A stretch of 64,000 nt of DNA from the NCBI RefSeq assembly GCF_900215245.1, contig NZ_LT907842.1, positions 6,324,001 to 6,388,000 of the forward strand, given 5' to 3'. The position numbers and the translations under genes are program-made. This stretch comes from Pseudomonas fluorescens. GTDB taxonomy: Bacteria; Pseudomonadota; Gammaproteobacteria; Pseudomonadales; Pseudomonadaceae. The notes below the pieces were generated by a model. It saw nothing but the letters and a program-made list of their open reading frames with translations, was not told where the DNA came from and made no database searches. This document shows positions 20,538-29,592 of this stretch, one piece after another. Position 1 is the stretch's first letter; the number at the start of each line of letters is the position of its first letter.

Positions 20538-20607
20538 GCGTCCCCCAGAAACGGTTGATCTTCAAAAATTAGGCAACCGTGGAGCGTGGGTAGAGTCCGG
20601 ATAGAAG

Positions 20608-20632
20608 AAAGGCGCATCCGAGGATGCGCCTT
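20608..20632 (-). terminator. Terminator after the tRNA-like element
   Basis: Stem AAGGCGCATCC with its complement, followed by TTTCTTCT on the minus strand. It starts eight bases beyond the CCA end of the tRNA-like element, a spacing common for real tRNA genes, and would end both hupB read-through and any tRNA-like transcript. Confidence 0.85.
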
Positions 20633-20640
20633 CTCGTAAC

Positions 20641-20716
20641 TGGCGGAGCGGACGGGGGTTTGAACCCACACCCCCGGCGTGGCGACCCGATGGATACTTG
20701 GGTCAGCTGCCGCTCC
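20641..20716 (-). pseudogene. Decayed tRNA-Asp-like element
   Basis: A 76-base element on the minus strand has a perfect seven-pair acceptor stem (GGAGCGG with CCGCTCC), discriminator G and encoded CCA. Its 3' part (CACGCCGGGGGT, GGGTTCAAACCC, then CCGTCCGCTCCGCCA) closely matches bacterial tRNA-Asp as I know it. The D arm cannot pair, position 33 is C instead of the invariant U, the anticodon position reads GCC rather than GTC, pair 31-39 is G-G, and the T arm carries a shift of one base. It is therefore very unlikely to decode. It lies 52 bases after the hupB stop and just before a terminator. It is either a tRNA pseudogene or a tRNA-like RNA kept for another purpose. Confidence 0.6.
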
Positions 20717-20768
20717 GCTGCCAGGCCAGACCTGCGTCTGACCCGGGTAGGTAAGGCTTGAGCGAAAC

Positions 20769-21041
20769 TTAGTTAACAGCTTCTTTCAGGGCTTTACCGG
20801 CTTTGAAACCTGGTTTCTTGGCGGCAGCGATTTGCAGTGCTTTGCCAGTCTGTGGGTTACGGCCAGTGCGAGCTGGGCGATCAGTCACAGAGAAAGTACC
20901 GAAGCCTACCAGTACCACGGAGTCGCCGGCCTTCAGAGCGCCAGTGACGGATTCGATTACTGCGTCCAGCGCACGGCCAGCAGCAGCTTTCGGGATATCA
21001 GCGGATGCGGCGATAGCATCAATCAGTTCCGACTTGTTCAC
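20769..21041 (-). CDS. hupB: DNA-binding protein HU-beta
   Basis: Nucleoid-associated HU protein of 90 residues; it bends and compacts DNA as a dimer. The sequence from [20 protein letters not shown] through [21 protein letters not shown] contains the full HU signature and beta-arm. The GTG start at 21041 with AGGGGA upstream gives the exact family length; longer in-frame extensions to 21125 are not plausible. It is located between lon and ppiD as in other gammaproteobacteria. Confidence 0.96.
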   Translation of the reverse strand: MNKSELIDAIAASADIPKAAAGRALDAVIESVTGALKAGDSVVLVGFGTFSVTDRPARTGRNPQTGKALQIAAAKKPGFKAGKALKEAVN

Positions 21042-21189
21042 TCTAAGTCCCCTTATATATCTATTGAGTATGGTTCTAAGTTTTTTGGTGAAAGCAAAAA
21101 CCAGTGCTGAATGGCCTACAGACACTTAAGAGCCGCTTTATAACAAGGGCTCTAAAAAGCTGTCAAGGAAGCCCCCAGGCTTAACGGCA

Positions 21190-23586
21190 TTAATGCGTAC
21201 TAATTCTTTCCTTGGAATCAGACTCGCGTTTTTCATCCTTCGCGACAATCTCCGGAGCCACATCTGGCAAGGGCTCCGGCGCGTATTGCAGCGCAATTTG
21301 CAGGACCTCGTCAATCCATTTAACCGGTTTAATCTGAAGATCCTGCTTGATGTTGTCAGGAATTTCCTTCAAGTCGCGAACATTCTCTTCAGGAATGATC
21401 ACAGTCTTGATACCGCCCCGGTGTGCAGCGAGCAATTTCTCTTTCAGACCACCGATGGCCAATACCTGACCACGCAGGGTAATTTCGCCGGTCATGGCAA
21501 CATCGGCGCGTACAGGTATGCCGGTCAATGCCGACACCAATGCCGTACACATCCCTACACCGGCGCTAGGGCCGTCCTTCGGGGTCGCCCCTTCCGGCAT
21601 GTGGATGTGAGTGTCGTGCTTCTCGTGGAAGTCCAGGGGGATCCCCAGGCTCTTCGCGCGGCTGCGCACCACGGTCTGCGCAGCCGTGATGGATTCGACC
21701 ATCACATCACCCAGCGAACCGGTCTTGATCAATTGGCCTTTGCCCGGGATTACCGCAGCTTCGATGGTCAGCAATTCGCCGCCCACCTGGGTCCACGCCA
21801 AGCCTGTCACCTGGCCTACCTGGTCCTGCTGCTCAGCCAGGCCGTAACGGAATTTTTTCACGCCCAGGAAGTGTTCCAGGGAGTCGGCGTCTACCTTCAC
21901 AGAGAAGCGTTTTTCCAGCGCATGCTCTTTGACCGCCTTGCGGCAGATCTTCGCAATTTGACGCTCAAGGCCCCGTACACCGGCCTCGCGGGTGTAGTAA
22001 CGAACGATGTCGCGGATCGCCTCGACCGCAAATTCGATCTCGCCTTTTTTCAGGCCGTTGGCCGAAATCTGCTTGGGCGCGAGGTATTTGACGGCGATAT
22101 TGATCTTCTCGTCTTCGGTGTAACCCGGCAGACGAATCACTTCCATCCGGTCCAGCAACGCCGGCGGAATATTCATGGAGTTGGAGGTGCACAGGAACAT
22201 TACGTCGGACAGGTCGTAGTCGACTTCCAGGTAATGGTCGTTGAAATTGTGGTTCTGCTCCGGGTCGAGCACTTCGAGCAACGCCGACGCCGGGTCGCCA
22301 CGCATATCGCTGCCCATTTTGTCGATTTCATCGAGCAGGAACAGCGGGTTGCGCACGCCAACTTTTGTCATCTTTTGAATCAATCTTCCTGGCATCGAAC
22401 CGATGTAAGTACGGCGATGACCACGAATTTCCGCCTCGTCACGCACACCACCGAGGGCCATGCGCACGAACTTGCGGTTGGTGGCGCTGGCAATCGACTC
22501 CGCCAAGGAGGTTTTACCCACCCCCGGAGGACCGACCAGGCACAACACCGGGCCACGAATTTTCTTCACGCGCTTTTGCACGGCGAGGTATTCGAGGATG
22601 CGCTCTTTGACTTCTTCGAGGCCGTAGTGGTCGGCGTCGAGGATATCCTCGGCACGCGCCAGGTCCAGGCGCACTTTGGTCTGGGCCTTCCACGGCACTT
22701 GCACCAGCCAGTCGATATAGGAACGAACCACAGTGGCTTCGGCCGACATCGGCGACATTTGCTTGAGCTTGTTCAGCTCAGCGGTGGCTTTGGTCAGGGC
22801 GTCTTTCGGCAGGCCGGCGGCATCGATGCGCTTCTTCAGCTCTTCGATTTCGTTGTGGCCTTCCTCGCTGTCGCCGAGTTCTTTCTGAATGGCCTTCATC
22901 TGCTCATTCAGGTAGTACTCGCGCTGGCTGCGCTCCATTTGTTTCTTCACGCGACCGCGGATGCGTTTTTCAACCTGCAGCAGGTCGATTTCGCCATCCA
23001 GCAGCGCCAGCACGTGCTCAACACGAGCCGACAGGTCGATGATTTCGAGGATGTCCTGCTTCTGTTCGATCTTGAGCGCCATGTGCGCGGCCATGGTATC
23101 GACCAGGCGGCTTGGCTCATCAATGCTGTTGAGGGAAGACAGGACTTCAGCCGGGACTTTTTTGCCCAACTGCACATACTGCTCGAACTGCGAGAGCAGG
23201 CTGCGCACAAACACTTCGGATTCGCGCTCTGGAGCTTCGACTTCGTCGATCAGCGCCACTTCGGCGCGCAGGTGGCCGTCCACCTCCATGAAGCGCTCGA
23301 CCGCACCACGCTGCTCACCTTCCACCAGCACCTTGACGGTGCCGTCAGGCAACTTGAGCAATTGCAATACGGTGGCAATGGTACCGACGCGATACAGTGC
23401 GTCTTCGCCTGGATCATCATCAGCAGGATTCTTTTGGGCCAACAGCAAAATCTGCTTGTCGCCCGTCATCGCGGCCTCGAGGGCTTCGATAGACTTCTCG
23501 CGCCCCACGAACAGCGGGATAACCATGTGCGGATAGACGACGACATCACGCAACGGCAGGAGAGGCAATTCGATGGTTGTCTTCAT
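21190..23586 (-). CDS. lon: ATP-dependent protease Lon
   Basis: Cytoplasmic AAA+ serine protease that degrades misfolded and regulatory proteins; 798 residues (E. coli 784). In order: N-terminal substrate-binding domain (about 1-200), coiled coil, AAA+ module with Walker A GPPGVGKT and Walker B FLLDEID, and the C-terminal protease domain with catalytic Ser in PKDGPSAG and Lys in [14 protein letters not shown]. The C-terminus has an extra charged tail ([17 protein letters not shown]). It has its own heat-shock-type promoter upstream and a terminator separates it from clpX. Confidence 0.97.
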   Translation of the reverse strand: MKTTIELPLLPLRDVVVYPHMVIPLFVGREKSIEALEAAMTGDKQILLLAQKNPADDDPGEDALYRVGTIATVLQLLKLPDGTVKVLVEGEQRGAVERFMEVDGHLRAEVALIDEVEAPERESEVFVRSLLSQFEQYVQLGKKVPAEVLSSLNSIDEPSRLVDTMAAHMALKIEQKQDILEIIDLSARVEHVLALLDGEIDLLQVEKRIRGRVKKQMERSQREYYLNEQMKAIQKELGDSEEGHNEIEELKKRIDAAGLPKDALTKATAELNKLKQMSPMSAEATVVRSYIDWLVQVPWKAQTKVRLDLARAEDILDADHYGLEEVKERILEYLAVQKRVKKIRGPVLCLVGPPGVGKTSLAESIASATNRKFVRMALGGVRDEAEIRGHRRTYIGSMPGRLIQKMTKVGVRNPLFLLDEIDKMGSDMRGDPASALLEVLDPEQNHNFNDHYLEVDYDLSDVMFLCTSNSMNIPPALLDRMEVIRLPGYTEDEKINIAVKYLAPKQISANGLKKGEIEFAVEAIRDIVRYYTREAGVRGLERQIAKICRKAVKEHALEKRFSVKVDADSLEHFLGVKKFRYGLAEQQDQVGQVTGLAWTQVGGELLTIEAAVIPGKGQLIKTGSLGDVMVESITAAQTVVRSRAKSLGIPLDFHEKHDTHIHMPEGATPKDGPSAGVGMCTALVSALTGIPVRADVAMTGEITLRGQVLAIGGLKEKLLAAHRGGIKTVIIPEENVRDLKEIPDNIKQDLQIKPVKWIDEVLQIALQYAPEPLPDVAPEIVAKDEKRESDSKERISTH

Positions 23587-23627
23587 GATTTCGCCTCTAT
23601 GACAGTTGAAAAATTAGCTTGAAACCA

Positions 23628-23656
23628 AGATGGGGGCTGCATGCAAAAAAAACAAG
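23628..23656 (-). promoter_or_regulatory. Sigma-32 (RpoH) heat-shock promoter of lon
   Basis: On the minus strand CTTGTTT (23650-23656) is followed 14 bases later by CCCCATCT (23628-23635). The sigma-32 consensus is CTTGAAA, 13-17 bases, CCCCATNT, so the -10 is perfect and the -35 is close. It lies about 40 bases before the lon ATG, fitting the known heat-shock control of lon. Confidence 0.8.
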
Positions 23657-23730
23657 CTCAATGCTGGCAGTTAAACGCATGAATAAACGCGAATTAAAAA
23701 ACAACGCTGCAAAATCGCCCGAAAATAAAT

Positions 23731-23752
23731 AAGGGGCCCCGAAAGGCCCCTT
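23731..23752 (-). terminator. Terminator after clpX
   Basis: Perfect stem AAGGGGCC with GGCCCCTT around a GAAA-type loop, followed by TTATTTATTTT on the minus strand. It lies 25 bases beyond the clpX stop. Confidence 0.9.
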
Positions 23753-23776
23753 GCTTGTACTGCGACAGCTAAACGC

Positions 23777-25060
23777 TTACGCGTCGGGTGCAGCCTTGGC
23801 AGCCGGCTCACTGTTTTCGTAGATATACAGTGGCTTGGACTTGCCTTCGATAACGCTTTCGTCGATCACCACTTTACTCACCTCAGACTGCGAGGGGATT
23901 TCGTACATGGTGTCGAGCAACACGCCTTCGAGGATCGAGCGCAAACCACGTGCACCGGTCTTGCGCTCCAGTGCCCGCTTGGCCACTGATTTGAGTGCAT
24001 CGGTACGGAACTCGAGGTCTACACCTTCCATTTCGAACAACTTGGCATATTGCTTGGTCAGGGCGTTTTTCGGCTCGGTGAGGATCTGAATCAAAGCAGC
24101 CTCATCCAGCTCGTCCAGCGTGGCCAGGACAGGCAAGCGGCCAACGAATTCCGGGATCAGACCGAACTTGACCAGATCGTCAGGCTCGACTTCACGCAGG
24201 GACTCGCCCACTTTCTTGCCTTCTTCCTTGCTGCGCACTTCCGCACCAAAACCGATACCGCCACGTGTGGAACGCTGCTGAATAACCTTCTCCAGACCGG
24301 AGAAAGCACCGCCACAAATGAACAGGATGTTACGCGTATCAACCTGAAGGAATTCCTGCTGCGGGTGCTTGCGGCCGCCTTGAGGCGGTACGGAAGCTAC
24401 CGTGCCTTCAATCAGTTTCAACAGCGCTTGCTGCACGCCTTCACCGGAAACGTCACGGGTGATCGACGGGTTGTCGGACTTGCGCGAAATCTTGTCGATT
24501 TCGTCGATATAGACAATACCCATCTGGGCCTTCTCTACGTCGTAGTCGCACTTCTGCAGCAATTTCTGAATGATGTTCTCGACATCTTCACCCACGTAGC
24601 CAGCCTCGGTGAGGGTGGTGGCGTCGGCGATGGTGAACGGAACGTTCAGCAGGCGCGCGAGGGTTTCCGCCAGCAAGGTTTTACCCGAGCCAGTAGGACC
24701 GATCAGCAAGATGTTGCTCTTGCCGAGTTCGACCTCGTCGCCTTTTTTGTCACGCTGATTCAAGCGCTTGTAGTGGTTGTACACCGCTACGGCCAGAACC
24801 TTCTTTGCACGCTCTTGACCAATCACATATTGGTCAAGGATGCCGCTGATTTCTTTAGGCGAAGGCAATTTATGCGCGCTGCTTTCGGCCTGGGCTTCCT
24901 GCACCTCCTCGCGGATGATGTCATTGCACAGGTCGACGCACTCGTCGCAGATAAACACCGAGGGGCCGGCAATCAATTTGCGTACTTCATGCTGGCTTTT
25001 GCCGCAGAAGGAGCAATAGAGCAGCTTGCCGTTGTCCTCGCCGTTGCGGGTGTCAGTCAT
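23777..25060 (-). CDS. clpX: ClpXP ATPase subunit ClpX
   Basis: AAA+ unfoldase that feeds substrates to ClpP; 427 residues (E. coli 424). It has an N-terminal zinc-binding domain (CSFC then CDEC), Walker A GPTGSGKT, the GYVG pore loop, Walker B IVYIDEID and a C-terminal sensor domain. The start at ATG 25060 ([12 protein letters not shown]) is preferred over an 11-codon extension. It follows clpP on the same strand after 112 bases that hold a hairpin. Confidence 0.97.
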   Translation of the reverse strand: MTDTRNGEDNGKLLYCSFCGKSQHEVRKLIAGPSVFICDECVDLCNDIIREEVQEAQAESSAHKLPSPKEISGILDQYVIGQERAKKVLAVAVYNHYKRLNQRDKKGDEVELGKSNILLIGPTGSGKTLLAETLARLLNVPFTIADATTLTEAGYVGEDVENIIQKLLQKCDYDVEKAQMGIVYIDEIDKISRKSDNPSITRDVSGEGVQQALLKLIEGTVASVPPQGGRKHPQQEFLQVDTRNILFICGGAFSGLEKVIQQRSTRGGIGFGAEVRSKEEGKKVGESLREVEPDDLVKFGLIPEFVGRLPVLATLDELDEAALIQILTEPKNALTKQYAKLFEMEGVDLEFRTDALKSVAKRALERKTGARGLRSILEGVLLDTMYEIPSQSEVSKVVIDESVIEGKSKPLYIYENSEPAAKAAPDA

Positions 25061-25108
25061 TCGTTCGATCCAAATCCGATAGGCTTGCAACACAAGATGA
25101 AGGCTTAT

Positions 25109-25128
25109 GCGGGCTTTTTCAAGCCCGC
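25109..25128 (-). terminator. Hairpin in the clpP-clpX spacer
   Basis: Stem GCGGGCTT with AAGCCCGC and a short loop. No long T run follows on the minus strand, so it is more likely an attenuating or mRNA-processing structure than a full terminator between clpP and clpX. Confidence 0.45.
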
Positions 25129-25172
25129 CGGTAGTCGGACACGCCGACCAGCCCTATTTTGAGCTGCTTATA

Positions 25173-25808
25173 TTAAGCGGGGCGCTTTTCGATCACCGCG
25201 TCGATCAACCCATACGCACGCGCAGCTTCCGCGCTCATAAAGTTGTCGCGATTGGTGTCACGCTCGATTTCTTCCAGGGTATGCCCGCTGTGCTTGGCCA
25301 TCAATGTATTGAGGCGCTCACGAATAAACAGGATTTCCTTGGCGTGAATTTCGATATCCGACGCCTGGCCCTGGAAGCCGCCCAGTGGCTGGTGAATCAT
25401 CACGCGCGAGTTAGGCAGGCAGAAACGCTTGCCCTCGGCACCTGCGGTCAGCAGGAAAGCGCCCATGCTGCAGGCCTGGCCGATGCAAGTGGTCGACACG
25501 TTTGGCTTGATGAACTGCATGGTGTCGTAGATCGACATACCCGCCGTCACCGAGCCACCCGGAGAGTTAATGTAAAGATGGATGTCCTTGTCCGGGTTTT
25601 CCGCTTCAAGGAACAGCAGTTGCGCACAAATCAGGTTAGCCATGTAGTCCTCTACAGGGCCGACCAGAAAAATCACTCGTTCCTTGAGCAGGCGCGAGTA
25701 GATGTCATAGGCGCGTTCGCCACGAGCAGATTGCTCGACAACCATCGGGACCAGGCCGCCAGCGGCCTGGATATCAGAGTTCTGCTGAATATAGGAATTA
25801 CGGAACAT
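25173..25808 (-). CDS. clpP: ClpP protease subunit
   Basis: Serine peptidase that forms the tetradecameric ClpP chamber; 211 residues (E. coli 207). The catalytic triad is visible: Ser in ACSMGAFLL, His in MIHQPLGG and Asp in [10 protein letters not shown]. The N-terminal [14 protein letters not shown] segment is probably processed. GGGAG lies upstream of the ATG. Gene order tig-clpP-clpX is conserved. Confidence 0.97.
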   Translation of the reverse strand: MFRNSYIQQNSDIQAAGGLVPMVVEQSARGERAYDIYSRLLKERVIFLVGPVEDYMANLICAQLLFLEAENPDKDIHLYINSPGGSVTAGMSIYDTMQFIKPNVSTTCIGQACSMGAFLLTAGAEGKRFCLPNSRVMIHQPLGGFQGQASDIEIHAKEILFIRERLNTLMAKHSGHTLEEIERDTNRDNFMSAEAARAYGLIDAVIEKRPA

Positions 25809-25847
25809 GCTCTGCAGTTACTCCCAAATAGTCATGTCTTGAAAACG

Positions 25848-25874
25848 CATAAGCCAGCGCGAGGCTGGCTTATG
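25848..25874 (-). terminator. Hairpin downstream of tig
   Basis: CATAAGCCAGC pairs with GCTGGCTTATG across a four-base loop and is followed on the minus strand by GCGTTTTC. It probably attenuates transcription between tig and clpP. Confidence 0.65.
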
Positions 25875-25899
25875 GTTGTATTTCGAACGAGTTGGACAA

Positions 25900-27210
25900 T
25901 CAGTCGGCTTGTGCTGCTTCCGCCGGTTTGACTGCTTCTTCGTAAGAGACCGCTTTATCGGTCACCTTAGCCTTCTGCAGAACAGTATCCACAACTTGTT
26001 CTTCCAGCACAACCGAACGTACTTCGTTCAGCTGCTGGTCGTTCTTGTAGTACCAAGCTACAACCTGCTCAGGCTCCTGGTAGGCCGAGGCCATTTCCTG
26101 GATCATTTCGCGAACACGATCTTCGTCAGGCTTGAGGTCGAATTGCTTGACCACTTCTGCGACGACCAGACCCAGCACAACGCGGCGCTTGGCTTGCTCT
26201 TCGAACAGCTCGGCCGGCAGTTGGTCAGGCTTGATGTTGCCACCAAACTGCTGAACCGCTTGAACGCGCAGGCGATCCACTTCGTTGGACAGCAGAGCCT
26301 TTGGCACTTCGATCGGGTTGGCAGCCAGCAGGCCGTCCATTACCTGGTTCTTGACCTTGGACTTGATGGCCTGACGCAGCTCGCGCTCCATGTTCTTGCG
26401 AACTTCGGTGCGGAAGCCGTCGATACCGGTTTCCTTGATACCGAACTGAGCGAAGAACTCTTCGTTCAGCTCTGGCAGCTTAGGCTCGGATACGCTGTTG
26501 ACCGTCACGGTGAACTCGGCGGCTTTGCCGGCCAGGTCCAGGTTCTGGTAGTCAGCTGGGAAGGTCAGGTTCAGAACGCGCTCTTCGCCGGCTTTTGCGC
26601 CAACCAGGCCGTCTTCGAAACCAGGGATCATGCGGTTGGAACCCAGCACCAGCTGAGTGCCCTTGGCGGAGCCGCCAGCGAATGCTTCGCCGTCAACCTT
26701 GCCAACGAAATCGATGTTCAGTTGATCTTCGTTCTGGGCAGCGCGATCGGCCACTTCAAAACGAGTGTTCTGCTTGCGCAGGATTTCCAGCATGTTGTCC
26801 AGGTCGGCATCAGCCACGTCGGCGCTCAGGCGCTCAACAGCGATGTCTTCGAAACCGGCAACAGTGAACTCCGGGAACACTTCGAATACGGCAACGTATT
26901 CCAGGTCTTTACCTGCTTCCAGGGACTTAGGCTCGATCGAAGGCGAGCCAGCCGGGTTCAGCTTGTGCTCAACAACAGCTTCGTAAAAAGAAGCCTGGAT
27001 CACGTCACCCACCGCTTCCTGACGCGCATCGGCGCCAAAACGACGCTTGATTTCGCTCATTGGCACTTTGCCTGGACGGAAACCAGCGATTTTGGCCTTT
27101 TGGGCAGTCTGCTGCAGACGCTTGTTGACCGCAGTCTCAATACGCTCTGCCGGCACGGTGATGCTCAGGCGGCGCTCGATAGCAGTAGTATTTTCAACAG
27201 AAACTTGCAT
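25900..27210 (-). CDS. tig: Trigger factor
   Basis: Ribosome-associated chaperone and peptidyl-prolyl isomerase; 436 residues (E. coli 432). It has an N-terminal ribosome-binding domain with the signature GFRPGKVP, an FKBP-like domain in the middle (from about 150, [14 protein letters not shown]) and a C-terminal helical chaperone domain. ATG 27210 with AGGAAT upstream is chosen; a 21-codon extension to 27273 is discarded. Confidence 0.97.
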   Translation of the reverse strand: MQVSVENTTAIERRLSITVPAERIETAVNKRLQQTAQKAKIAGFRPGKVPMSEIKRRFGADARQEAVGDVIQASFYEAVVEHKLNPAGSPSIEPKSLEAGKDLEYVAVFEVFPEFTVAGFEDIAVERLSADVADADLDNMLEILRKQNTRFEVADRAAQNEDQLNIDFVGKVDGEAFAGGSAKGTQLVLGSNRMIPGFEDGLVGAKAGEERVLNLTFPADYQNLDLAGKAAEFTVTVNSVSEPKLPELNEEFFAQFGIKETGIDGFRTEVRKNMERELRQAIKSKVKNQVMDGLLAANPIEVPKALLSNEVDRLRVQAVQQFGGNIKPDQLPAELFEEQAKRRVVLGLVVAEVVKQFDLKPDEDRVREMIQEMASAYQEPEQVVAWYYKNDQQLNEVRSVVLEEQVVDTVLQKAKVTDKAVSYEEAVKPAEAAQAD

Positions 27211-27545
27211 GGATATTCCTCGTTGCACAGACGTTAGCCGGCCGTTTCCGACCCCAGAATCAAGGGCATGCATTCTAGTGGGTCAAACTCAAGAAGTCAC
27301 CCTACTGAAAACGGGTAGAAAAACAGCAGGCCATTTATAGGTTCAAGTGCACGCATGCACCTCATCCCGTTAGCAAATACAGCTCAACACGCCAGGGCTC
27401 TGCATCAACCCTTCTATATATAGAGGCGCCGAAACGCACGCCCCTGGCGACCGACCTTGCAAACAAGACCGGAGGGCACGGCAGCAGCATCGAGAAACAC
27501 AAATACGACGAAACGCCCCGCCCTGAAACTCAAAACACTTAAACA

Positions 27546-27580
27546 AAAACGGCACAGCCCTTTTTCAGGTACTGCGCCGT
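27546..27580 (-). terminator. Terminator-like hairpin in the tig-tRNA spacer
   Basis: On the minus strand AACGGCGCAG pairs with CTGTGCCGTT (one mismatch) and is followed by TTTGTTT. With the tRNA terminator 155 bases upstream it brackets a stretch that could hold a small RNA, though I see no promoter. Confidence 0.5.
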
Positions 27581-27734
27581 TATCGCTATTAAATAGCTGT
27601 ACCGACCCTGATATAGCCCTGGATCAGTTCTACACGCTCAAAACCGGCAACGATTCTAACGCCAAGGCATTGAGAATGCTTGCTTTTTCTTGGCGTCAAG
27701 CTGACTTGCACTGCCAATGGGAAATTTCTGACGC

Positions 27735-27769
27735 AAAAAAAGCGCCAGATCACTGATCTGGCGCTTTTT
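27735..27769 (-). terminator. Terminator of the tRNA cluster
   Basis: Stem AGCGCCAGATCA with TGATCTGGCGCT, flanked by A and T runs, seven bases past the CCA of the last tRNA-His. A related hairpin sits behind the other tRNA-His copy (28033-28064). Confidence 0.9.
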
Positions 27770-27776
27770 CTGAATA

Positions 27777-27853
27777 TGGGGTGGACGAAGGGGATCGAAC
27801 CCTCGACAACGGGAGTCACAATCCCGTGCTCTACCAACTGAGCTACGCCCACC
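27777..27853 (-). tRNA. tRNA-His (GTG), copy 1
   Basis: 77 bases including the extra 5' G that is specific to tRNA-His and pairs with C73. Anticodon loop TTGTGAC gives anticodon GTG; CCA is encoded. It appears identical to the copy at 28071-28147, pointing to a tandem duplication. Confidence 0.97.
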
Positions 27854-27929
27854 ATATTGCATTAACAAAGAACTCACACATCTTCTTTGTCGAGCCTTAC
27901 CGCGCCTGATGGCCCGGCAACGCTTTAAT

Positions 27930-28014
27930 TGGTGCGGATGAAGAGACTCGAACTCTTACGCCTCGCGGCGCTGGAACCTAAATCCAGTGTGTCTACCAAT
28001 TCCACCACATCCGC
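27930..28014 (-). tRNA. tRNA-Leu (TAG)
   Basis: 85-base class II tRNA with a long variable arm. Acceptor GCGGATG pairs with CATCCGC; the anticodon loop TTTAGGT gives TAG, reading CUA and other CUN codons. CCA is encoded. Confidence 0.97.
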
Positions 28015-28032
28015 GCTTGAAGCTCTTAAAGC

Positions 28033-28064
28033 AAAGGCGCCAGATGATTAATCTGGCGCCTTTC
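28033..28064 (-). terminator. Hairpin between tRNA-His copy 2 and tRNA-Leu
   Basis: AAAGGCGCCAGAT pairs with ATCTGGCGCCTTT. It resembles the terminal hairpin at 27735-27769, probably because tRNA-His and its terminator were duplicated together. It may act as a processing or partial termination site inside the cluster. Confidence 0.7.
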
Positions 28065-28070
28065 TAAATA

Positions 28071-28147
28071 TGGGGTGGACGAAGGGGATCGAACCCTCGA
28101 CAACGGGAGTCACAATCCCGTGCTCTACCAACTGAGCTACGCCCACC
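28071..28147 (-). tRNA. tRNA-His (GTG), copy 2
   Basis: 77 bases, apparently identical to copy 1, with the extra 5' G, anticodon GTG and encoded CCA. Transcribed first or second in the cluster Arg-His-Leu-His. Confidence 0.97.
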
Positions 28148-28178
28148 ATATAGCGCTACTTGTGCCAAAGCTGCCTAA

Positions 28179-28255
28179 TGGCGCACCCGGCAGGACTCGA
28201 ACCTGCGACCATCCGCTTAGAAGGCGGATGCTCTATCCAGCTGAGCTACGGGCGC
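28179..28255 (-). tRNA. tRNA-Arg (TCT)
   Basis: 77 bases. Acceptor GCGCCCG pairs with CGGGTGC; anticodon loop CTTCTAA gives TCT for AGA/AGG codons, which are rare in Pseudomonas. First gene of the minus-strand tRNA cluster. Confidence 0.96.
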
Positions 28256-28530
28256 CTTATTAATCTGTACTCTTGGAGGATTACAAACTAAGTGCTTCCA
28301 GCCTTACAGAACAGCAATTCTGCTCGACCTTCTTAAGCAGTGCTAGGCTGTGCCCGACAAGTGCGACGAATAGTATAGAGGGCCTTGAAACCCGTCAAAT
28401 CTTTTTTGAAAAAAATTCATTTTATTTAAGGGGTTAGGCCAATTTGCAGACCAAGCGCCTTTGCCCTCACGTCCTGGCGTGCGAGAATACGCGCACTTTT
28501 CTTCCCCCTCTCGATGGTTAATCACGCGTA

Positions 28531-29385
28531 ATGACTGCACAACTTATCGACGGCAAATCAATCGCCGCCAGCCTGCGCCAGCAGATCGCCAAACGCGTCA
28601 CCGAGCGTAGCCAGCAAGGCCTGCGCACGCCTGGCCTCGCGGTGATCCTGGTCGGCAGCGATCCTGCCTCTCAGGTTTATGTCTCGCACAAGCGTAAAGA
28701 CTGTGAAGAAGTCGGCTTTATTTCCAAAGCCTACGACTTGCCGGAGGACACCACCCAGCAGGCCCTTACCGACCTGATCGACAGCCTCAATGAAAACCCG
28801 AGCATCGACGGCATCCTGCTTCAACTGCCGCTGCCCGAGCATCTGGACGCTTCCCAATTGCTGGAACGCATTCGCCCGGACAAGGACGTCGACGGCTTCC
28901 ACCCTTATAACGTCGGCCGTCTGGCCCAGCGTATCCCGCTGCTGCGCCCCTGCACGCCGAAAGGCATCATGACGCTGCTGGAAAGCACCGGTGTCGATCT
29001 GTACGGCCTCGATGCCGTGGTGGTCGGTGCTTCCAACATCGTCGGTCGCCCGATGGCCATGGAACTGCTGCTGGCTGGCTGCACCGTGACCGTCACCCAC
29101 CGCTTCACCAAGGACCTCGCCGGCCATGTCGGCCGTGCCGATCTGGTGGTGGTTGCCGCCGGCAAGCCGGGCCTGGTCAAGGGTGAGTGGATCAAGGAAG
29201 GCGCCATCGTCATCGACGTAGGCATCAACCGCCAGGAAGACGGCAAGCTGGTAGGCGATGTGGTGTACGAAACCGCCCTGCCCCGCGCTGGCTGGATCAC
29301 ACCAGTACCCGGCGGTGTCGGCCCGATGACCCGTGCCTGCCTGTTGGAAAACACGCTGTATGCGGCAGAAACGCTGCACAGCTAA
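28531..29385 (+). CDS. folD: Bifunctional methylenetetrahydrofolate dehydrogenase/cyclohydrolase
   Basis: Cytoplasmic one-carbon enzyme converting 5,10-methylene-THF to 10-formyl-THF with NADP; 284 residues (E. coli 288). The catalytic Tyr/Lys are in [13 protein letters not shown], the nucleotide fold is [12 protein letters not shown] and the C-terminal signature is [16 protein letters not shown]. The ribosome binding site is weak. It is monocistronic and ends in a strong terminator; the divergent tRNA cluster upstream matches other Pseudomonas genomes. Confidence 0.97.
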   Translation: MTAQLIDGKSIAASLRQQIAKRVTERSQQGLRTPGLAVILVGSDPASQVYVSHKRKDCEEVGFISKAYDLPEDTTQQALTDLIDSLNENPSIDGILLQLPLPEHLDASQLLERIRPDKDVDGFHPYNVGRLAQRIPLLRPCTPKGIMTLLESTGVDLYGLDAVVVGASNIVGRPMAMELLLAGCTVTVTHRFTKDLAGHVGRADLVVVAAGKPGLVKGEWIKEGAIVIDVGINRQEDGKLVGDVVYETALPRAGWITPVPGGVGPMTRACLLENTLYAAETLHS

Positions 29386-29400
29386 TAACCCGTCGTACTG

Positions 29401-29431
29401 AAAAAGCCCTGCCTTATAGCAGGGCTTTTTA
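29401..29431 (+). terminator. Terminator after folD
   Basis: AAAAAGCCCTGC pairs with GCAGGGCTTTTT across a six-base loop, 15 bases after the folD stop. Confidence 0.95.
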
Positions 29432-29592
29432 ATGCGCGGATAAAACCCGTTTTTTGTTAGTTTTTAAGCACTTTCGTCTGGTTCTCGAAGAACATTCGAC
29501 AGTTTCTGATCCATACTCCTAAAATGTAACGGCATTTGTCATAAAACCCGTTTCCAAACGGTATTTCCTTACTTTTTAGCGAGTTCATCCGC

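Larger units (their letters stand above)
27211..27776. other. Non-coding spacer between tig and the tRNA cluster
   Basis: About 566 bases without a convincing protein gene. The right end of tig's upstream side must hold its promoter. Two structures stand out. A perfect 12-bp palindrome, TCTATATATAGA, lies at 27413-27424, itself between the inverted repeats CGCCAGGG (27390-27397) and CCCTGGCG (27442-27449). A terminator-like hairpin is at 27546-27580. Short open frames here (27457-27756 plus strand; 27589-27855 minus strand, running into tRNA-His) lack start signals and I do not call them. Confidence 0.5.

Noticed and set aside
20641-20716. Functional tRNA-Asp or tRNA-Gly(GCC)
   Set aside because: C at position 33, a destroyed D arm and a shifted T loop are not compatible with decoding.
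21193-23622. An 809-codon open frame antisense to lon
   Set aside because: Same cause: it mirrors lon, has no ribosome binding site and no recognisable domains.
27457-27756. A 99-codon plus-strand frame in the tig-tRNA spacer
   Set aside because: No credible start signal, and it crosses two terminator-like hairpins.
27589-27855. An 88-codon minus-strand frame that starts inside tRNA-His
   Set aside because: Its first part is a translation of the tRNA gene; the rest has no family match that I recognise.
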